In this document: positions 52,978 through 62,359 of the stretch, piece by piece
How positions within the stretch are numbered: the first letter of the stretch is position 1
Layout of the letters: every line of letters begins with the position of its first letter
Assembly (NCBI GenBank): GCA_014859895.1
Contig: JACZKS010000077.1
Span: 28,840 to 92,839, forward strand
Source of the DNA: Rhodospirillales bacterium
Lineage (GTDB): Bacteria > Pseudomonadota > Alphaproteobacteria > Rhodospirillales > Shumkoniaceae
Reading direction: 5' to 3'
DNA length: 64,000 nt
Position numbers and translations under genes: made by a program
The notes under the pieces: generated by a model
What the model was told of the DNA's origin: nothing
Seen by the model: the letters and a program-made list of their open reading frames with translations, nothing else
Databases searched by the model: none

Positions 52978-55575
52978 CTATGGCACCCGTGCCGGCTCCA
53001 GCGCAGCGATTGCGGCCACCAGTTCGTCGCGGGAGAACGGCTTGCGCAGCAGGGCGAGCGTCGTTGGGTCGACGCCCCGGCGGGCGAATTCGCTGTAAGA
53101 ATAGCCCGTCATCAGCAGAACCCGGCAGGCCGGCCAGCGCACCGCCACCAGGTCGCGCAGATCCAGCCCGCTCATGCCGCCCGGCATGATCAGGTCGGAA
53201 ACCACGACGTCGTAGGGACCGCGCAGTTCGAGGGCGGCGATCGCCCGCGGGCCGTCGGGAACCGCCATCACATCCACCCCCTGGGCCATCAGCGCGGCAA
53301 CCGTCACGTCGCGGACCAGCGGATCATCCTCGGCCACCACGATCCGCAGGCCGGCCAGGGGTCGTCCTGCCTTGACCGACGCCGCCGGCGCCTTGCCCGC
53401 CGCCGGACGGTCGGCGCGCGGCAGGAGGATGCGGAAGGCGGTGCCCCGCCCTTCTTCGCTGACGACTTGTACGAAGCCGCCGGAGCGTCGGGCGAAGGCC
53501 AGCACCATGCTGAGCCCGAGGCCGGTCCCCGCCCCCTTCGGCTTGGTCGAGAAAAACGGCTCGAAGATCCGCCCGACGATCTCGGGGGGAATCCCCGTGC
53601 CGGTGTCTCGCATCGCGAATTCCACGTAGTCCCCCGCATGGGCATCGGGGTGGGACGCAGCTTCCTCGTCGCCGAGGCTCAGGTTGCGGATGGAAAGCAA
53701 AAAGCGACCGCCGTCCGTCATCGCGTCCTGGGCGTTCAGCGCGATGTTCACCACCGCGTTCTCGAGCAGCACCGGATCGACGACGACAGGCCAGGCGTCG
53801 GGAATGCAATCGACGGAAAAGACGACCGATTCGCGCAACGCCCGTTCGATCAGCGGTTGGAGAGCCAGCACCAGTTCGGCCGGATCGATCGCCTCGGGCC
53901 GGGTGTCCATCTCCCGCGAGAAGACGAGCATCCGCCGGGTCAGATCACCGGCCCGCTTGGTCGCACCCTCGGCGAGCGCGATCGCCTTGACGACACGTTC
54001 GTCGTCCGGCGGAACCAGGGTGTTCAAGATCCCCAGGGTGCTGGTGATGACGGTCAGGATGTTGTTGAAATCGTGGGCGAAACCGCCGGCCAACTGGCCG
54101 ACGGCCTCCATTTTCTGGGCCTGAATGAATTGGCTTTCGATGCGTTCGCGCGCCGCAATCTGTTCGCGCAGATGCCGTGTGCTTTCCGCGATCCGCTGCT
54201 CCAGCGAATCGTTGGCCCGCTGAAGTTCCGTCTCGGCGTACTTCCGCTCGATGATCTCGCCTTCCAGTTCGCGCGTGCGCCCTTGCACGCGCAGTTCCAA
54301 CTCCTCGTTCGCCTTATCCAGGGCGGCCCGCTGGCGCTCCAGCTCGCGCATCGCCGCGTTCTTGTCCTCGAGCAGCCGATTGGTGGCGTGCGCCGCCTCG
54401 GCGAATTCGACGAAGGCCATGCCGTCCGGATTGACGGCCACGTCTTCGCGTGCCGCCCGGTTGAGGAAATCGAGGAATCTCCGGAAATCCTGCCGGGCCC
54501 TCCGGCCGGCCATCCGCCCGCCCAGCAGGATAAACCCCGCCAGCGCCAGCGCGACCAGACCGACGATCCCCACCTCGAGGATCATGCGCCGCCGGCCTGC
54601 CTCCCGCCGGCCGATCGCGGCCTCGGTGATGGATTCCATCGAGTCGCCGGCCCCGACATACCAGCGCCACTCGGGGATGCCGGCGACGAAGCTGATCTTC
54701 GGATAGGCCTTCTCGCCATTGATGGGGGGCATGGTGTATTCGACGAAGCCGCCCCCGATTCGCGCGATCCTCACCAGTCCCTGGACGACCTTGAAACCGT
54801 CCCGGTCCTCCACTTCCCACATGTTGCGGCCTTTGGCCGGACCAACCAGCGAGAGGCCGTCCCAGGTCCCAGCGAACAGATAACTGGCGTCGCCTAGCTC
54901 GACGCCCTCAAGGGTAGCCAGCGCCTCGGCCTGGACGTTTGCCTCGATTTCGCCGATATCGACGCTGACGCCGATCGCCCAGCCCAGGGGATCGAAGACT
55001 TCGATGAACGACAGCCTCATACGGTCGTCGCTTCCGCCGTCCGGGGACAGTCGCTCGTGGCGGAGGAATCCCTCTCCCTCGGTACGGGCGATTCTGAGAA
55101 GGCCGCCGATCCCCAGCATGGGGACGCCCTCCTGATCCGGGGCTGGCGGGAAGAGCTGGCCGATCCCGTCCAGGCCAAAAGCGAAAAAGTAGCCGCGGCC
55201 GCCGTTGAATCGGATCTGACGCAAGGCCTCGCGAACGTCCGCGGCCTTCGCGCGGCAGTCTCCCGGCGGCAGGCTCGCGCAGATGCCGCGGGCGACGGCG
55301 TGGGCCTGCGCCACCCGCGTATGCAACAGGGTGCGCAGGTCGTCCTCCATCGAGGTCCGCAGAAACTGGATGTTCCGCACAACATCGCGGACGGTCCGCT
55401 CGAGGGCCGCCCTCCGCTGCGTTTCGTACATGGCAAGGTCGTCGCCAAGCTGCCGGTCCAGCAGCGAGTAATCCCGCCATCCCCAGATCACGCCGATGAG
55501 AAAGACTACGGCCACGGCGGCCAGACTGGTCCGCGAGGTCGGAAGGGTGGCGATGCTTGGCCTGCTTTTCTTCAA
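52978..55575 (-). CDS. Cache-domain hybrid sensor histidine kinase
   Basis: The 865-residue inner-membrane kinase has two membrane helices (about 17-33 and 331-353) flanking a large periplasmic double Cache region with GGRGYFFAFGLDGIGQLFPP and a second YLFAG/SFVAGIPEWRWYVGAG part. Coiled coil (about 400-490) leads to the HisKA domain with phospho-His501 in GGFAHDFNNIL, then a HATPase domain (GTGIPPEIVGRIFEPFFSTK, GTGLGLSM), and a C-terminal receiver domain with AEDD and the phospho-acceptor Asp in VVSDLIMPGG. It senses a small external ligand. No separate response regulator is adjacent. Next gene downstream is the Cys-repeat protein. Confidence 0.93.
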   Translation of the reverse strand: MKKSRPSIATLPTSRTSLAAVAVVFLIGVIWGWRDYSLLDRQLGDDLAMYETQRRAALERTVRDVVRNIQFLRTSMEDDLRTLLHTRVAQAHAVARGICASLPPGDCRAKAADVREALRQIRFNGGRGYFFAFGLDGIGQLFPPAPDQEGVPMLGIGGLLRIARTEGEGFLRHERLSPDGGSDDRMRLSFIEVFDPLGWAIGVSVDIGEIEANVQAEALATLEGVELGDASYLFAGTWDGLSLVGPAKGRNMWEVEDRDGFKVVQGLVRIARIGGGFVEYTMPPINGEKAYPKISFVAGIPEWRWYVGAGDSMESITEAAIGRREAGRRRMILEVGIVGLVALALAGFILLGGRMAGRRARQDFRRFLDFLNRAAREDVAVNPDGMAFVEFAEAAHATNRLLEDKNAAMRELERQRAALDKANEELELRVQGRTRELEGEIIERKYAETELQRANDSLEQRIAESTRHLREQIAARERIESQFIQAQKMEAVGQLAGGFAHDFNNILTVITSTLGILNTLVPPDDERVVKAIALAEGATKRAGDLTRRMLVFSREMDTRPEAIDPAELVLALQPLIERALRESVVFSVDCIPDAWPVVVDPVLLENAVVNIALNAQDAMTDGGRFLLSIRNLSLGDEEAASHPDAHAGDYVEFAMRDTGTGIPPEIVGRIFEPFFSTKPKGAGTGLGLSMVLAFARRSGGFVQVVSEEGRGTAFRILLPRADRPAAGKAPAASVKAGRPLAGLRIVVAEDDPLVRDVTVAALMAQGVDVMAVPDGPRAIAALELRGPYDVVVSDLIMPGGMSGLDLRDLVAVRWPACRVLLMTGYSYSEFARRGVDPTTLALLRKPFSRDELVAAIAALEPARVP

Positions 55576-55810
55576 CTTGGCGTCCCACCCGCCTGACGCA
55601 CGTCCGTTTCCTCTTGTGTTCTAGGCTAGTCCACTCTTCCGGAACTTTCAACTTTCCAACGGAAATCGCCGCTGACCGGCAACTCCTGTTTCCTGCCCGG
55701 CGGTGACGGCCGGCTTAAGGCGCCGCAAGCCCCTGGAATCGCCGGCCGTCCCGTGGAATTATGGCCCCGGACAAGGGGCCAGACCGGCCCTTGCACATTC
55801 CGGACAAACC

Positions 55811-57049
55811 ATGGACGCAACGACCACCGAATCGCCACCCAGGGAATGGGGCGGCATCCTTTTCGGCAGAGGAGGCATGCTGGCGATGCTGGGTCTCGCC
55901 GGGCTGGCCGCTTGGCACGGTTTCAACGTCGCCGTTTTCCTGGCCGGTACCGTCCTGACGTTGAGCCTTCTGGCCCGAGCCTGGAGCCGGTTGGCCCTGG
56001 TCCGGCTCGTCTATGGCCGCCGTCTGACCGCCCGCCGGGCCTTTCCCGACGAAACGATCGATTGCACCGTCCATCTCGATAACCGCAAGCTTCTGCCCCT
56101 GGTGTGGGTCCATGCGTCGGAGCGGCTGCCCGCCGCCCTCGCCCCGGACCCCGACGATCTGCCGCCCGGGCTGTCGTGGGGGAACGGTCATCTCTCGGTC
56201 GACACCTCGCTCCTATGGTACCAGCGGGCGTCGTGGCGCTATTCCCTGCGTTGCCGGCGGCGAGGCTACTACGCCGTCGGGCCGGCGACCATTACCTCGG
56301 CCGACATTTTCGGCCTGTTCGCGCGTTCGCGCCGGACGCCGGGCATCGAGCACCTGGCCGTCTTCCCCCGCATTTACCCGCTGGCCGACCTGGGGCTGCC
56401 GCCGATGTCGCCGTTGGGCGACATGCGCGCCCGCAATCCCCTGTTTCACGACCCTATCCGCATCCGCGGACTGCGCGATTACACCCCCGAGGTGCCGTTC
56501 CGCCACATCCACTGGAAGGCCAGCGCCCGGGCCGGCCAGCTGCAAGCCAAGGTTTTCGAGCCCACCTCAACCACCCAGGTGTCAATCCTGCTGGATGGAG
56601 CGGCATTCACCAACGGCGAAGTCCACGATGAGAGCGGATTCGAGCTGGCGATCAGCGTCGCCGCGTCACTGGCCTGGCATGTCGTCGAACAGCGCTGCCC
56701 CATCGGCCTCTGCGCCAACACCCGGCTGGCCGGCGACGGGCCGTCAGCCGTGGTTCGGCCTGCCTCGGGCCTCGACCACCTGGCCGACATCCTTGAAACC
56801 CTCGCCAAGGTACGACCCCAGACCATCCCGTTCGCCAAGCTGCTCGATGCCGTCCGCCCGACGATCGCGTCGGGAACCACGCTTGCCGTCGTCACCGGCG
56901 CACTAAGCGACGCCGCCGAAGCCAGCCTCGCCGATCTCCATGCGAACGGTTTTCCGGTCACCGTCTTCGTTGTTGGCGACCGGTCAACCGGCGAGACCGA
57001 ACTGACCTGTCGGCGGGTGCGGCGTCCGGCCGACTTGGCCTGGGCGTGA
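55811..57049 (+). CDS. DUF58 domain protein
   Basis: The 412-residue protein has two N-terminal hydrophobic segments (about 20-55) and a DUF58 domain with the marker RIRGLRDYTPEVPFRHIHWKASARAG, followed by a von Willebrand A-like region (VSILLDGAAF). It is the first gene of a MoxR-type operon: DUF58, DUF4129, MoxR ATPase and FGE-like protein. Such sets are thought to act in cofactor or protein assembly at the membrane; the partner is unknown. The ATG is at MDATTTESPP. Confidence 0.88.
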   Translation: MDATTTESPPREWGGILFGRGGMLAMLGLAGLAAWHGFNVAVFLAGTVLTLSLLARAWSRLALVRLVYGRRLTARRAFPDETIDCTVHLDNRKLLPLVWVHASERLPAALAPDPDDLPPGLSWGNGHLSVDTSLLWYQRASWRYSLRCRRRGYYAVGPATITSADIFGLFARSRRTPGIEHLAVFPRIYPLADLGLPPMSPLGDMRARNPLFHDPIRIRGLRDYTPEVPFRHIHWKASARAGQLQAKVFEPTSTTQVSILLDGAAFTNGEVHDESGFELAISVAASLAWHVVEQRCPIGLCANTRLAGDGPSAVVRPASGLDHLADILETLAKVRPQTIPFAKLLDAVRPTIASGTTLAVVTGALSDAAEASLADLHANGFPVTVFVVGDRSTGETELTCRRVRRPADLAWA

Positions 57050-57063
57050 AGGAAAATCCGGCG

Positions 57064-58470
57064 ATGTCCGATGCTTCCACCCGCCGCCGCGATGTTCGCC
57101 ATGCCTTCTTCATGGCCATGGAAGCGGCGTGGATCGCCACCCTGCTGTCCTTCCTCGACGCGATGGTCGGCGCCGCGGGCAGGCCGGCTGCGGCCTGGAG
57201 CCTTTGGCTCTATCCGGCGGCCTATGCCTATGCCCGCCTTGAACCGCGGATACCGGCACGCCCCCTGCAACGACTTGCCCTGCGCACCATTCTGGGCACC
57301 ACCGCCGGGCTGGCCACCCTGGCGGCCATCGTCTGGCAGGCGGCTTTTCGGACCCTCATCATCGACGTTGGCCATGGCTGGTCCGTCGCCTTGACCCAGA
57401 TGGCCGATGCGGGGTCGGCGCCGGTGATTCTGGTCATCGTTGCCTGCGCTTTCGTCATCGCCCGCGGCTGGCTCCTCGGCCCCCGGCAGCTGGATGGGGA
57501 CGGCTTCCTGGCCGGGCTTCAACTCGGTGCCATTATCCTGCTTGCCGTGGCCTTCCTGCACCCGCTGGTCGGGCTTCCCGCCATCACCGCCATCGGCGGC
57601 ACACTGGCGTTTCTGGGGTCGGGCCTTTACGGACTGTGGCTTTGCCGCTGGCTTGATTCCGATTTTGCCGAACGCATGCCTGGCGGCGTCGGCTGGCCCA
57701 TCCTGGCGGCGGTCATCGTCGGGGGCATTCTCGTGCTGGGCGGCGTGTGGGGAACGGAGGTCGACCACGGGCTGATCGATTGGCTGTTGACGCCGGTATT
57801 CTGGCTGGGCGAGGCGATAAAGCGCCTGCTCCTTTATCTCGGCCAGTTCATGCCGGTTCACCAACCGCTCGGATTGAAAGCCCCGGCTCCCGTCATGCGG
57901 CCGGAAGCGGTAGTGGCCGACCAGCACTTTAAGTTCGGCGAGCTGACGCACCTGATCGGCCAGATCATGCTGGTCACATCGGTCAGCCTCCTCGCCGTCC
58001 TGCTGGTCCTGCGCAATCTGGGCGACCTGTTGCGCTGGCTCAGCCGTCGACCCCGGCCGGCCCGCGGCATCGCCCACGACCCCTCGTCGTTCGGTCTGTG
58101 GGACGACCTGAAGGACATCCTGGCGATGCTCAGGGACATTGCCCGCCGCCTGGGACACTGGCTCGCCCGCTGGCGCCGCGCCGGCAAAGACGAGATGCCT
58201 GAAGCGTGGGCCGTGCGCCGCATCTATGCCAAGGTGCTGGCCCGCATGGCCAACCGGGGATGGCCCCGGGCAGGAAGCCAGACGCCCCACGAGTACTTGG
58301 AAACCCTGGGTGACGCCGCCCCCCATCTGCGGGACGATCTTGCCTTGATCACCGAGGCCTATGTTGGGGTACGATACGGCGCCGCGATCCCCCGGCCCGA
58401 TCACGTCGCCGCCGTCCACGATGGCTGGCGGCGCATCCGCCGGAACAAGCCCTTCCGGGCCAAAAGCTGA
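57064..58470 (+). CDS. Multi-pass membrane protein with DUF4129 C-terminal domain
   Basis: The 468-residue protein has about eight membrane segments and a C-terminal soluble DUF4129 region (WAVRRIYAKVLARMANRG to TEAYVGVRYG). It starts near the DUF58 stop; a GTG overlapping that stop is an alternative start 18 bases upstream. DUF4129 proteins usually belong to MoxR operons together with DUF58 and transglutaminase-like proteins. The transglutaminase member is not seen here. Confidence 0.85.
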   Translation: MSDASTRRRDVRHAFFMAMEAAWIATLLSFLDAMVGAAGRPAAAWSLWLYPAAYAYARLEPRIPARPLQRLALRTILGTTAGLATLAAIVWQAAFRTLIIDVGHGWSVALTQMADAGSAPVILVIVACAFVIARGWLLGPRQLDGDGFLAGLQLGAIILLAVAFLHPLVGLPAITAIGGTLAFLGSGLYGLWLCRWLDSDFAERMPGGVGWPILAAVIVGGILVLGGVWGTEVDHGLIDWLLTPVFWLGEAIKRLLLYLGQFMPVHQPLGLKAPAPVMRPEAVVADQHFKFGELTHLIGQIMLVTSVSLLAVLLVLRNLGDLLRWLSRRPRPARGIAHDPSSFGLWDDLKDILAMLRDIARRLGHWLARWRRAGKDEMPEAWAVRRIYAKVLARMANRGWPRAGSQTPHEYLETLGDAAPHLRDDLALITEAYVGVRYGAAIPRPDHVAAVHDGWRRIRRNKPFRAKS

Positions 58471-58496
58471 GAAAACAAAGGAAAGGACGTCCCCTC

Positions 58497-59507
58497 ATGT
58501 GCCCACCATCCGCCTCCGTCGGAATGGCCGCGAAAGACCGGAGCGGAGAGATCGCCGCCGAAGCGTGCGCCGAAGCCGTCCGGCGGGTGGCCAACGTCCT
58601 GATCGAGAACGTCGAGAAGGTGATCGTCGGCAAGCGCGAGGCCGTCGAGCTGGTGGCCGTTGCTCTCCTCACCGAGGGGCACGTGCTGATCGAGGACGTT
58701 CCCGGGGTGGGCAAGACATTGCTGGCCAAGGCCATCGCCCGCTCGCTCGACGGCAGCTTCCGGCGCATCCAGTTCACGCCCGACCTGTTGCCCTCGGACG
58801 TCACCGGGATCAATACCTACAATCGCAAGACGGAAGCCTTCCAGTTCCTGGCCGGGCCGATCATGGCCAACATCGTGCTCGCCGACGAGATCAACCGGGC
58901 GACGCCGCGTACCCAGGCTTCGCTGCTGGAGGCGATGGAGGAGCGCCAAGTCACCACCGACGGCGAGACGCGACCGCTGCCCCGCCCGTTCCTGGTGCTG
59001 GCCACCCAGAACCCGATCGAGCAGGAGGGAACCTTCCCCTTGCCCGAGGCTCAGCGCGACCGCTTTCTCTTGACCGTCACGCCGGGTTATCCTTCGGCGG
59101 AGGACGAGGAGCGGATTGTCCTGCGCTTCGAGCGGAACAATCCGGCCGACAGCCTTTCATCTGTGATGTCGGCCGCCGAGCTGACCGAGACCATAAGTCT
59201 TTGCCGGCACATCCGGGTCAGCGACGCGGTACGCACCTATCTGGTCGCCCTCGTGCGGGCCACCCGCGGGCATCCCGACATCCGCCTGGGGGCCAGCCCG
59301 CGGGCCACCCAGAACCTGTATCGCGCCGTCCAGGCGCTGGCCGCCATGCGTGGCCGCGCCTTCGTGTTGCCCGACGACGTCAAGGCCCTGGCCGTTCCGG
59401 TGTTGGCCCATCGCTTGGTCGCCGGCGCCCGCAGCCGCCTGGGCGGCCGCACCGCCGCGGACGTTCTCACCGACCTGATGGAGACGGTGCCGGTACCGGT
59501 GGAGTGA
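58497..59507 (+). CDS. MoxR-family AAA+ ATPase
   Basis: The 336-residue ATPase has Walker A DVPGVGKT (67-74), Walker B IVLADE (125-130), the sensor 1 stretch VLATQNPIEQEGTFPLPEAQRDRFLL and a C-terminal helical lid domain. MoxR ATPases act as chaperones for assembly or metal loading of partner proteins, often ones with vWA domains such as the DUF58 protein here. It follows the DUF4129 gene after 26 bases and touches the next gene within two bases. Confidence 0.94.
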   Translation: MCPPSASVGMAAKDRSGEIAAEACAEAVRRVANVLIENVEKVIVGKREAVELVAVALLTEGHVLIEDVPGVGKTLLAKAIARSLDGSFRRIQFTPDLLPSDVTGINTYNRKTEAFQFLAGPIMANIVLADEINRATPRTQASLLEAMEERQVTTDGETRPLPRPFLVLATQNPIEQEGTFPLPEAQRDRFLLTVTPGYPSAEDEERIVLRFERNNPADSLSSVMSAAELTETISLCRHIRVSDAVRTYLVALVRATRGHPDIRLGASPRATQNLYRAVQALAAMRGRAFVLPDDVKALAVPVLAHRLVAGARSRLGGRTAADVLTDLMETVPVPVE

Positions 59508-59508
59508 C

Positions 59509-60318
59509 TTGAAAAAATTCCCAACCCTCGCGGCCGTCGCGGTCACTGTCGCCCTCTCGGCAGGGGCAACGCTGGCACAGACGGCTCCCCTGGCGCCGTA
59601 CCGATCGGGCACCGTTTTCAAGGACTGTGCCGAATGCCCCGAGATGGTGGTGGTTCCGGCCGGCTCCTTCATCATGGGCGACATCGACGGCAACGGCCCC
59701 CCGCTTGAGGCACCGGTCCATCGAGTGGTGATTGCGCGACCCTTCGCGCTGGGGAAATTCGAAATCACGTTCGACGAATGGAATGCCTGCGTGGCGGCAG
59801 AGGGCTGCAATGGATACACCCCCGAAGACCAGGGCTGGGGCCGGGACGATCGTCCGGTCATCAATGTGAGTTGGGATGATGTTCAAGCCTACCTGCGGTG
59901 GCTCAGCCTGCGGACGGGCGTCGCGTATAGGCTGCCGAGCGAAGCCGAATGGGAATACGCGGCGCGGGCGAAAAGCATGACCCGCTATCCGTGGGGCGAC
60001 GACATCGACCCGTCGCAGGCGAAATACGACAGCGAGGACGGCACTGTCCCGGTCGGCAGCTACCCGGCCAACGCCTTCGGCCTGCACGACATGATCGGCA
60101 ATGCCTGGGAATGGGTCGAGGACGCCTGGCACGACAATTACGAGGGGGCGCCGATGGACGGCTCGGCGTGGCCGAGCAAGGCTTGGTGGCACCGCGTCCT
60201 GCGCGGCGGCGCCTGGTATTTCGACGCCGATCATGTGCGAAGCGCCAGTCGCGACGGCGAAGGCACGGGGTCGCGTTTCGACCTCTTCGGCTTCCGGGTG
60301 GCCAGACCCCTCGACTAA
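59509..60318 (+). CDS. Secreted FGE-sulfatase-domain protein without the Cys pair
   Basis: The 269-residue protein has a signal peptide (about 1-23, ending TLA) and the full FGE/SUMF1-like fold: CPEMVVVPAGSFIMG, YPWGDD, LPSEAEWEYAARAKS, NAWEWVEDAW and RVLRGGAWYFD. The two C-terminal Cys that bind copper in true formylglycine-generating enzymes are absent (DADHVRSASRD is in their place), so it is probably not an FGE; related non-FGE members include EgtB, PvdO and GldK-type proteins. It starts on TTG one base after the moxR stop, so it belongs to that operon. It may be the secreted target or partner. Confidence 0.85.
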   Translation: MKKFPTLAAVAVTVALSAGATLAQTAPLAPYRSGTVFKDCAECPEMVVVPAGSFIMGDIDGNGPPLEAPVHRVVIARPFALGKFEITFDEWNACVAAEGCNGYTPEDQGWGRDDRPVINVSWDDVQAYLRWLSLRTGVAYRLPSEAEWEYAARAKSMTRYPWGDDIDPSQAKYDSEDGTVPVGSYPANAFGLHDMIGNAWEWVEDAWHDNYEGAPMDGSAWPSKAWWHRVLRGGAWYFDADHVRSASRDGEGTGSRFDLFGFRVARPLD

Positions 60319-60331
60319 GCTTTGCGGTCCG

Positions 60332-60811
60332 CTATTCGGCAGCGATGGCCGCCAGCGTGGCGCCGGTCAGCCGCTGCAGATCGGCCGGCGCCAATTCGAT
60401 TTCGAGACCGCGCCGGCCGGCGCTTACGAACACCGTCGGAAAGCGGCCGACCGAGTGGTCGAGCACGGTGGGCAGCCGGCGCTTCTGGCCGAGCGGGCTG
60501 ATACCGCCGACCAGATAGCCGGTGATTCTCTGGGCCTCGGCGACGTCGGCCATCGCCGCCTTCTTGCCGCCCAGCGCGGCGGCCAACCGCTTGAGATCGA
60601 GCTGGCCGCGGACCGGCACCACGGCGACCGCCAGGGTGTCGCGCCCCTTCATTGTCGTCGAAGCGACCAGCGTCTTGAATACGCGCTCCGGCGGCAGATT
60701 CAGCTTCTCGGCCGCCTCGGCGCCGTAGGAAGGGGCGTCGGGGTCGTGCTCGTAGCGGTGCAGGGTGAAGCGGATGCCGGCCTTCTCGGCCAAGGTGACC
60801 GCCGGTGTCAT
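60332..60811 (-). CDS. ybaK: YbaK-type Cys-tRNA(Pro) deacylase
   Basis: The 159-residue protein of the YbaK/EbsC fold hydrolyses mischarged Cys-tRNA(Pro). The conserved Lys is in RVFKTLVAST, and the loop GGISPLGQKRRLPTVLD with ELAPADLQRL in the C-terminus is typical of YbaK rather than ProX. It is convergent with the FGE-like gene and 12 bases downstream of the histidine kinase stop. Confidence 0.93.
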   Translation of the reverse strand: MTPAVTLAEKAGIRFTLHRYEHDPDAPSYGAEAAEKLNLPPERVFKTLVASTTMKGRDTLAVAVVPVRGQLDLKRLAAALGGKKAAMADVAEAQRITGYLVGGISPLGQKRRLPTVLDHSVGRFPTVFVSAGRRGLEIELAPADLQRLTGATLAAIAAE

Positions 60812-60823
60812 GGCTGGCCCTCT

Positions 60824-62002
60824 CTAGTGGGTTATTCCGCCGTTCAGGCGAGTGGGGAACACCGCAAAGAAGGCCGTGCCTTCGGTTTCATCGGAAGTGA
60901 AGAAGATGCGGCCCTTGAGGTAGCGCTCACCGATCAGGCGCATACTGTAGGTGCCAAGGCCGCGCCCCTTGCCCTTGGTGGAGAAGGAACGGCGGAAAAC
61001 CTGGAGCGCGATGTCTTTGGGCATCGCGCCGGCGTTGTGGACCGAGAAGCGGATTCCACCGTCCTTCCGGCCACAACCGACAGTCACCGTGCCGCCGACC
61101 GGCGTCGCTTCAAGCGCGTTACGGACCATGTTGACGATGACCCGCGACAGCAAGCCGCGGTCGGTTTCCAACATACAGTCCTCGCCGCCCTCGGCCAGCA
61201 CCAGTTTGCGCTCGCGGGCGCTCGGATGCTCCTCGAACAGGAAGAGGACCTCGCGCAGGAAATCGATCGCCGCCACCGTGACCGGGACGCAGGACAATTC
61301 ATCGCGCTCGGCCGCCGCGATCAGACGGTGACTGTTGATTTCGTCTACCAGCCGGGTGGCGCCGAGCGAAATGCGGTGGCGGAACTCGCTCTGCTTCTCG
61401 GGCGGCGCCAGTTCTAGAATGTCGGCCAGTCCCCGTACCGCCCCGGCGGTGTTGAGGATGTCGTGAAAGAAGATCCGCTCCAGCTCCTCGCGCCTCTTTT
61501 CGTGGCTGATATTCTCGACGGCGAACAGCGTGAAGATGTCGTCGCCCAGCAACACGCGGCTGGTCCTCACCCGTAGGTTGAGGGCGTCCGCATGGTCCCG
61601 GCGGATGATGCTGCATTCCTGGATGTCCATGCCGTCGGATTGGCTGTTCAGGATGGCGTTCACCGCCCCACAGGTCCGGCAGAACTTCGAGGTGCCGCAG
61701 CCGGCCGGCGTTTCCTTGGCCAAGGCATAGACACAGCCCAGCGCTTCGCCCGGCCGCAGGCCGCACAGGCGCGACGAATCGTCCGTCCCGGCGAACTCCC
61801 GGAACCGCCGATTGGCAAAGACGATCTGCCGTTCGGGGTTGAGAACCATGACGATTTCCTGAAGGTTGTCGAGGGTGACGGCCAGCAGCGGCGCTTCCCA
61901 GACAAGCCGCTCCTGCCGGCGCAGGTTCTCCTCCGGGGCCCGCTCCGGCGGCGCATAGTGCGTCTTTCGTTTCTCGCTGGACATCGCAACCGCCATCCGC
62001 AC
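60824..62002 (-). CDS. PAS-domain sensor histidine kinase with Cys-rich insert
   Basis: The 392-residue soluble kinase has a PAS domain (about 40-130) that carries six Cys at 80, 90, 102, 108, 111 and 130, with CGTSKFCRTCG in the centre. The phospho-His is probably His180 in FFHDILNTAG, and a HATPase follows (NMVRNALEATPVGG, GKGRGLGTYSMRLIGERY). The Cys cluster could hold a metal, iron-sulfur or redox signal. The same motif is seen in other PAS kinases of this type. The H box lacks the usual Glu-Leu. ATGs at residues 1 and 7 are both possible starts. Confidence 0.88.
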   Translation of the reverse strand: MRMAVAMSSEKRKTHYAPPERAPEENLRRQERLVWEAPLLAVTLDNLQEIVMVLNPERQIVFANRRFREFAGTDDSSRLCGLRPGEALGCVYALAKETPAGCGTSKFCRTCGAVNAILNSQSDGMDIQECSIIRRDHADALNLRVRTSRVLLGDDIFTLFAVENISHEKRREELERIFFHDILNTAGAVRGLADILELAPPEKQSEFRHRISLGATRLVDEINSHRLIAAAERDELSCVPVTVAAIDFLREVLFLFEEHPSARERKLVLAEGGEDCMLETDRGLLSRVIVNMVRNALEATPVGGTVTVGCGRKDGGIRFSVHNAGAMPKDIALQVFRRSFSTKGKGRGLGTYSMRLIGERYLKGRIFFTSDETEGTAFFAVFPTRLNGGITH

Positions 62003-62067
62003 AGGCTCCGTTCAACCCCTGGTCGGATAATACCGGCTTGCCGATGCTCGGCACAAGCGCCGGAACG

Positions 62068-62106
62068 CCGAAGCTCCCGGGACCGTCCGGCCTCCGGGAG
62101 CTTCGG
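62068..62106. repeat. Long inverted repeat between csp and kinase genes
   Basis: CCGAAGCTCCCGG and its exact complement form a 13-bp stem with a 13-base loop, between the csp stop and the kinase start on the minus strand. No T-run follows; it may act as terminator, mRNA stabiliser or operator. Confidence 0.5.
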
Positions 62107-62149
62107 TAGCGTCGTGATGGGCCCCGCCGCGGGCGCGGCGAAATCGCCT

Positions 62150-62359
62150 TCAGCCGGCGACGCGGATGTTCTGCGCCGCCATCTTGCCGTTCCGTCCGCG
62201 CGCCAGTTCGAATTCCACCTGCTGGCCCTCGGTGAGGCCCGGAAGGCCGGCGCGTTCCAGCGCGGAAATGTGCACGAATGCGTCCTCCGTGCCGTCCTCC
62301 GGCACGATGAACCCGTAACCCTTCTTGGTATCGAACCACTTGACGGTGCCTTTAGCCAT
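62150..62359 (-). CDS. csp: Cold-shock domain protein
   Basis: The 69-residue protein is a single cold-shock domain with RNP1 KGYGFI (13-18) and RNP2 AFVHIS, which bind single-stranded RNA or DNA. AAGGAAG lies right ahead of the ATG; the longer upstream frame has no support. It resembles constitutive or stationary-phase Csp proteins as well as cold-induced ones, so its regulation is open. Confidence 0.95.
   Translation of the reverse strand: MAKGTVKWFDTKKGYGFIVPEDGTEDAFVHISALERAGLPGLTEGQQVEFELARGRNGKMAAQNIRVAG

Noticed and set aside
59509..60318. True formylglycine-generating enzyme with a sulfatase partner
   Set aside because: The active-site Cys pair is absent and no sulfatase gene is nearby.
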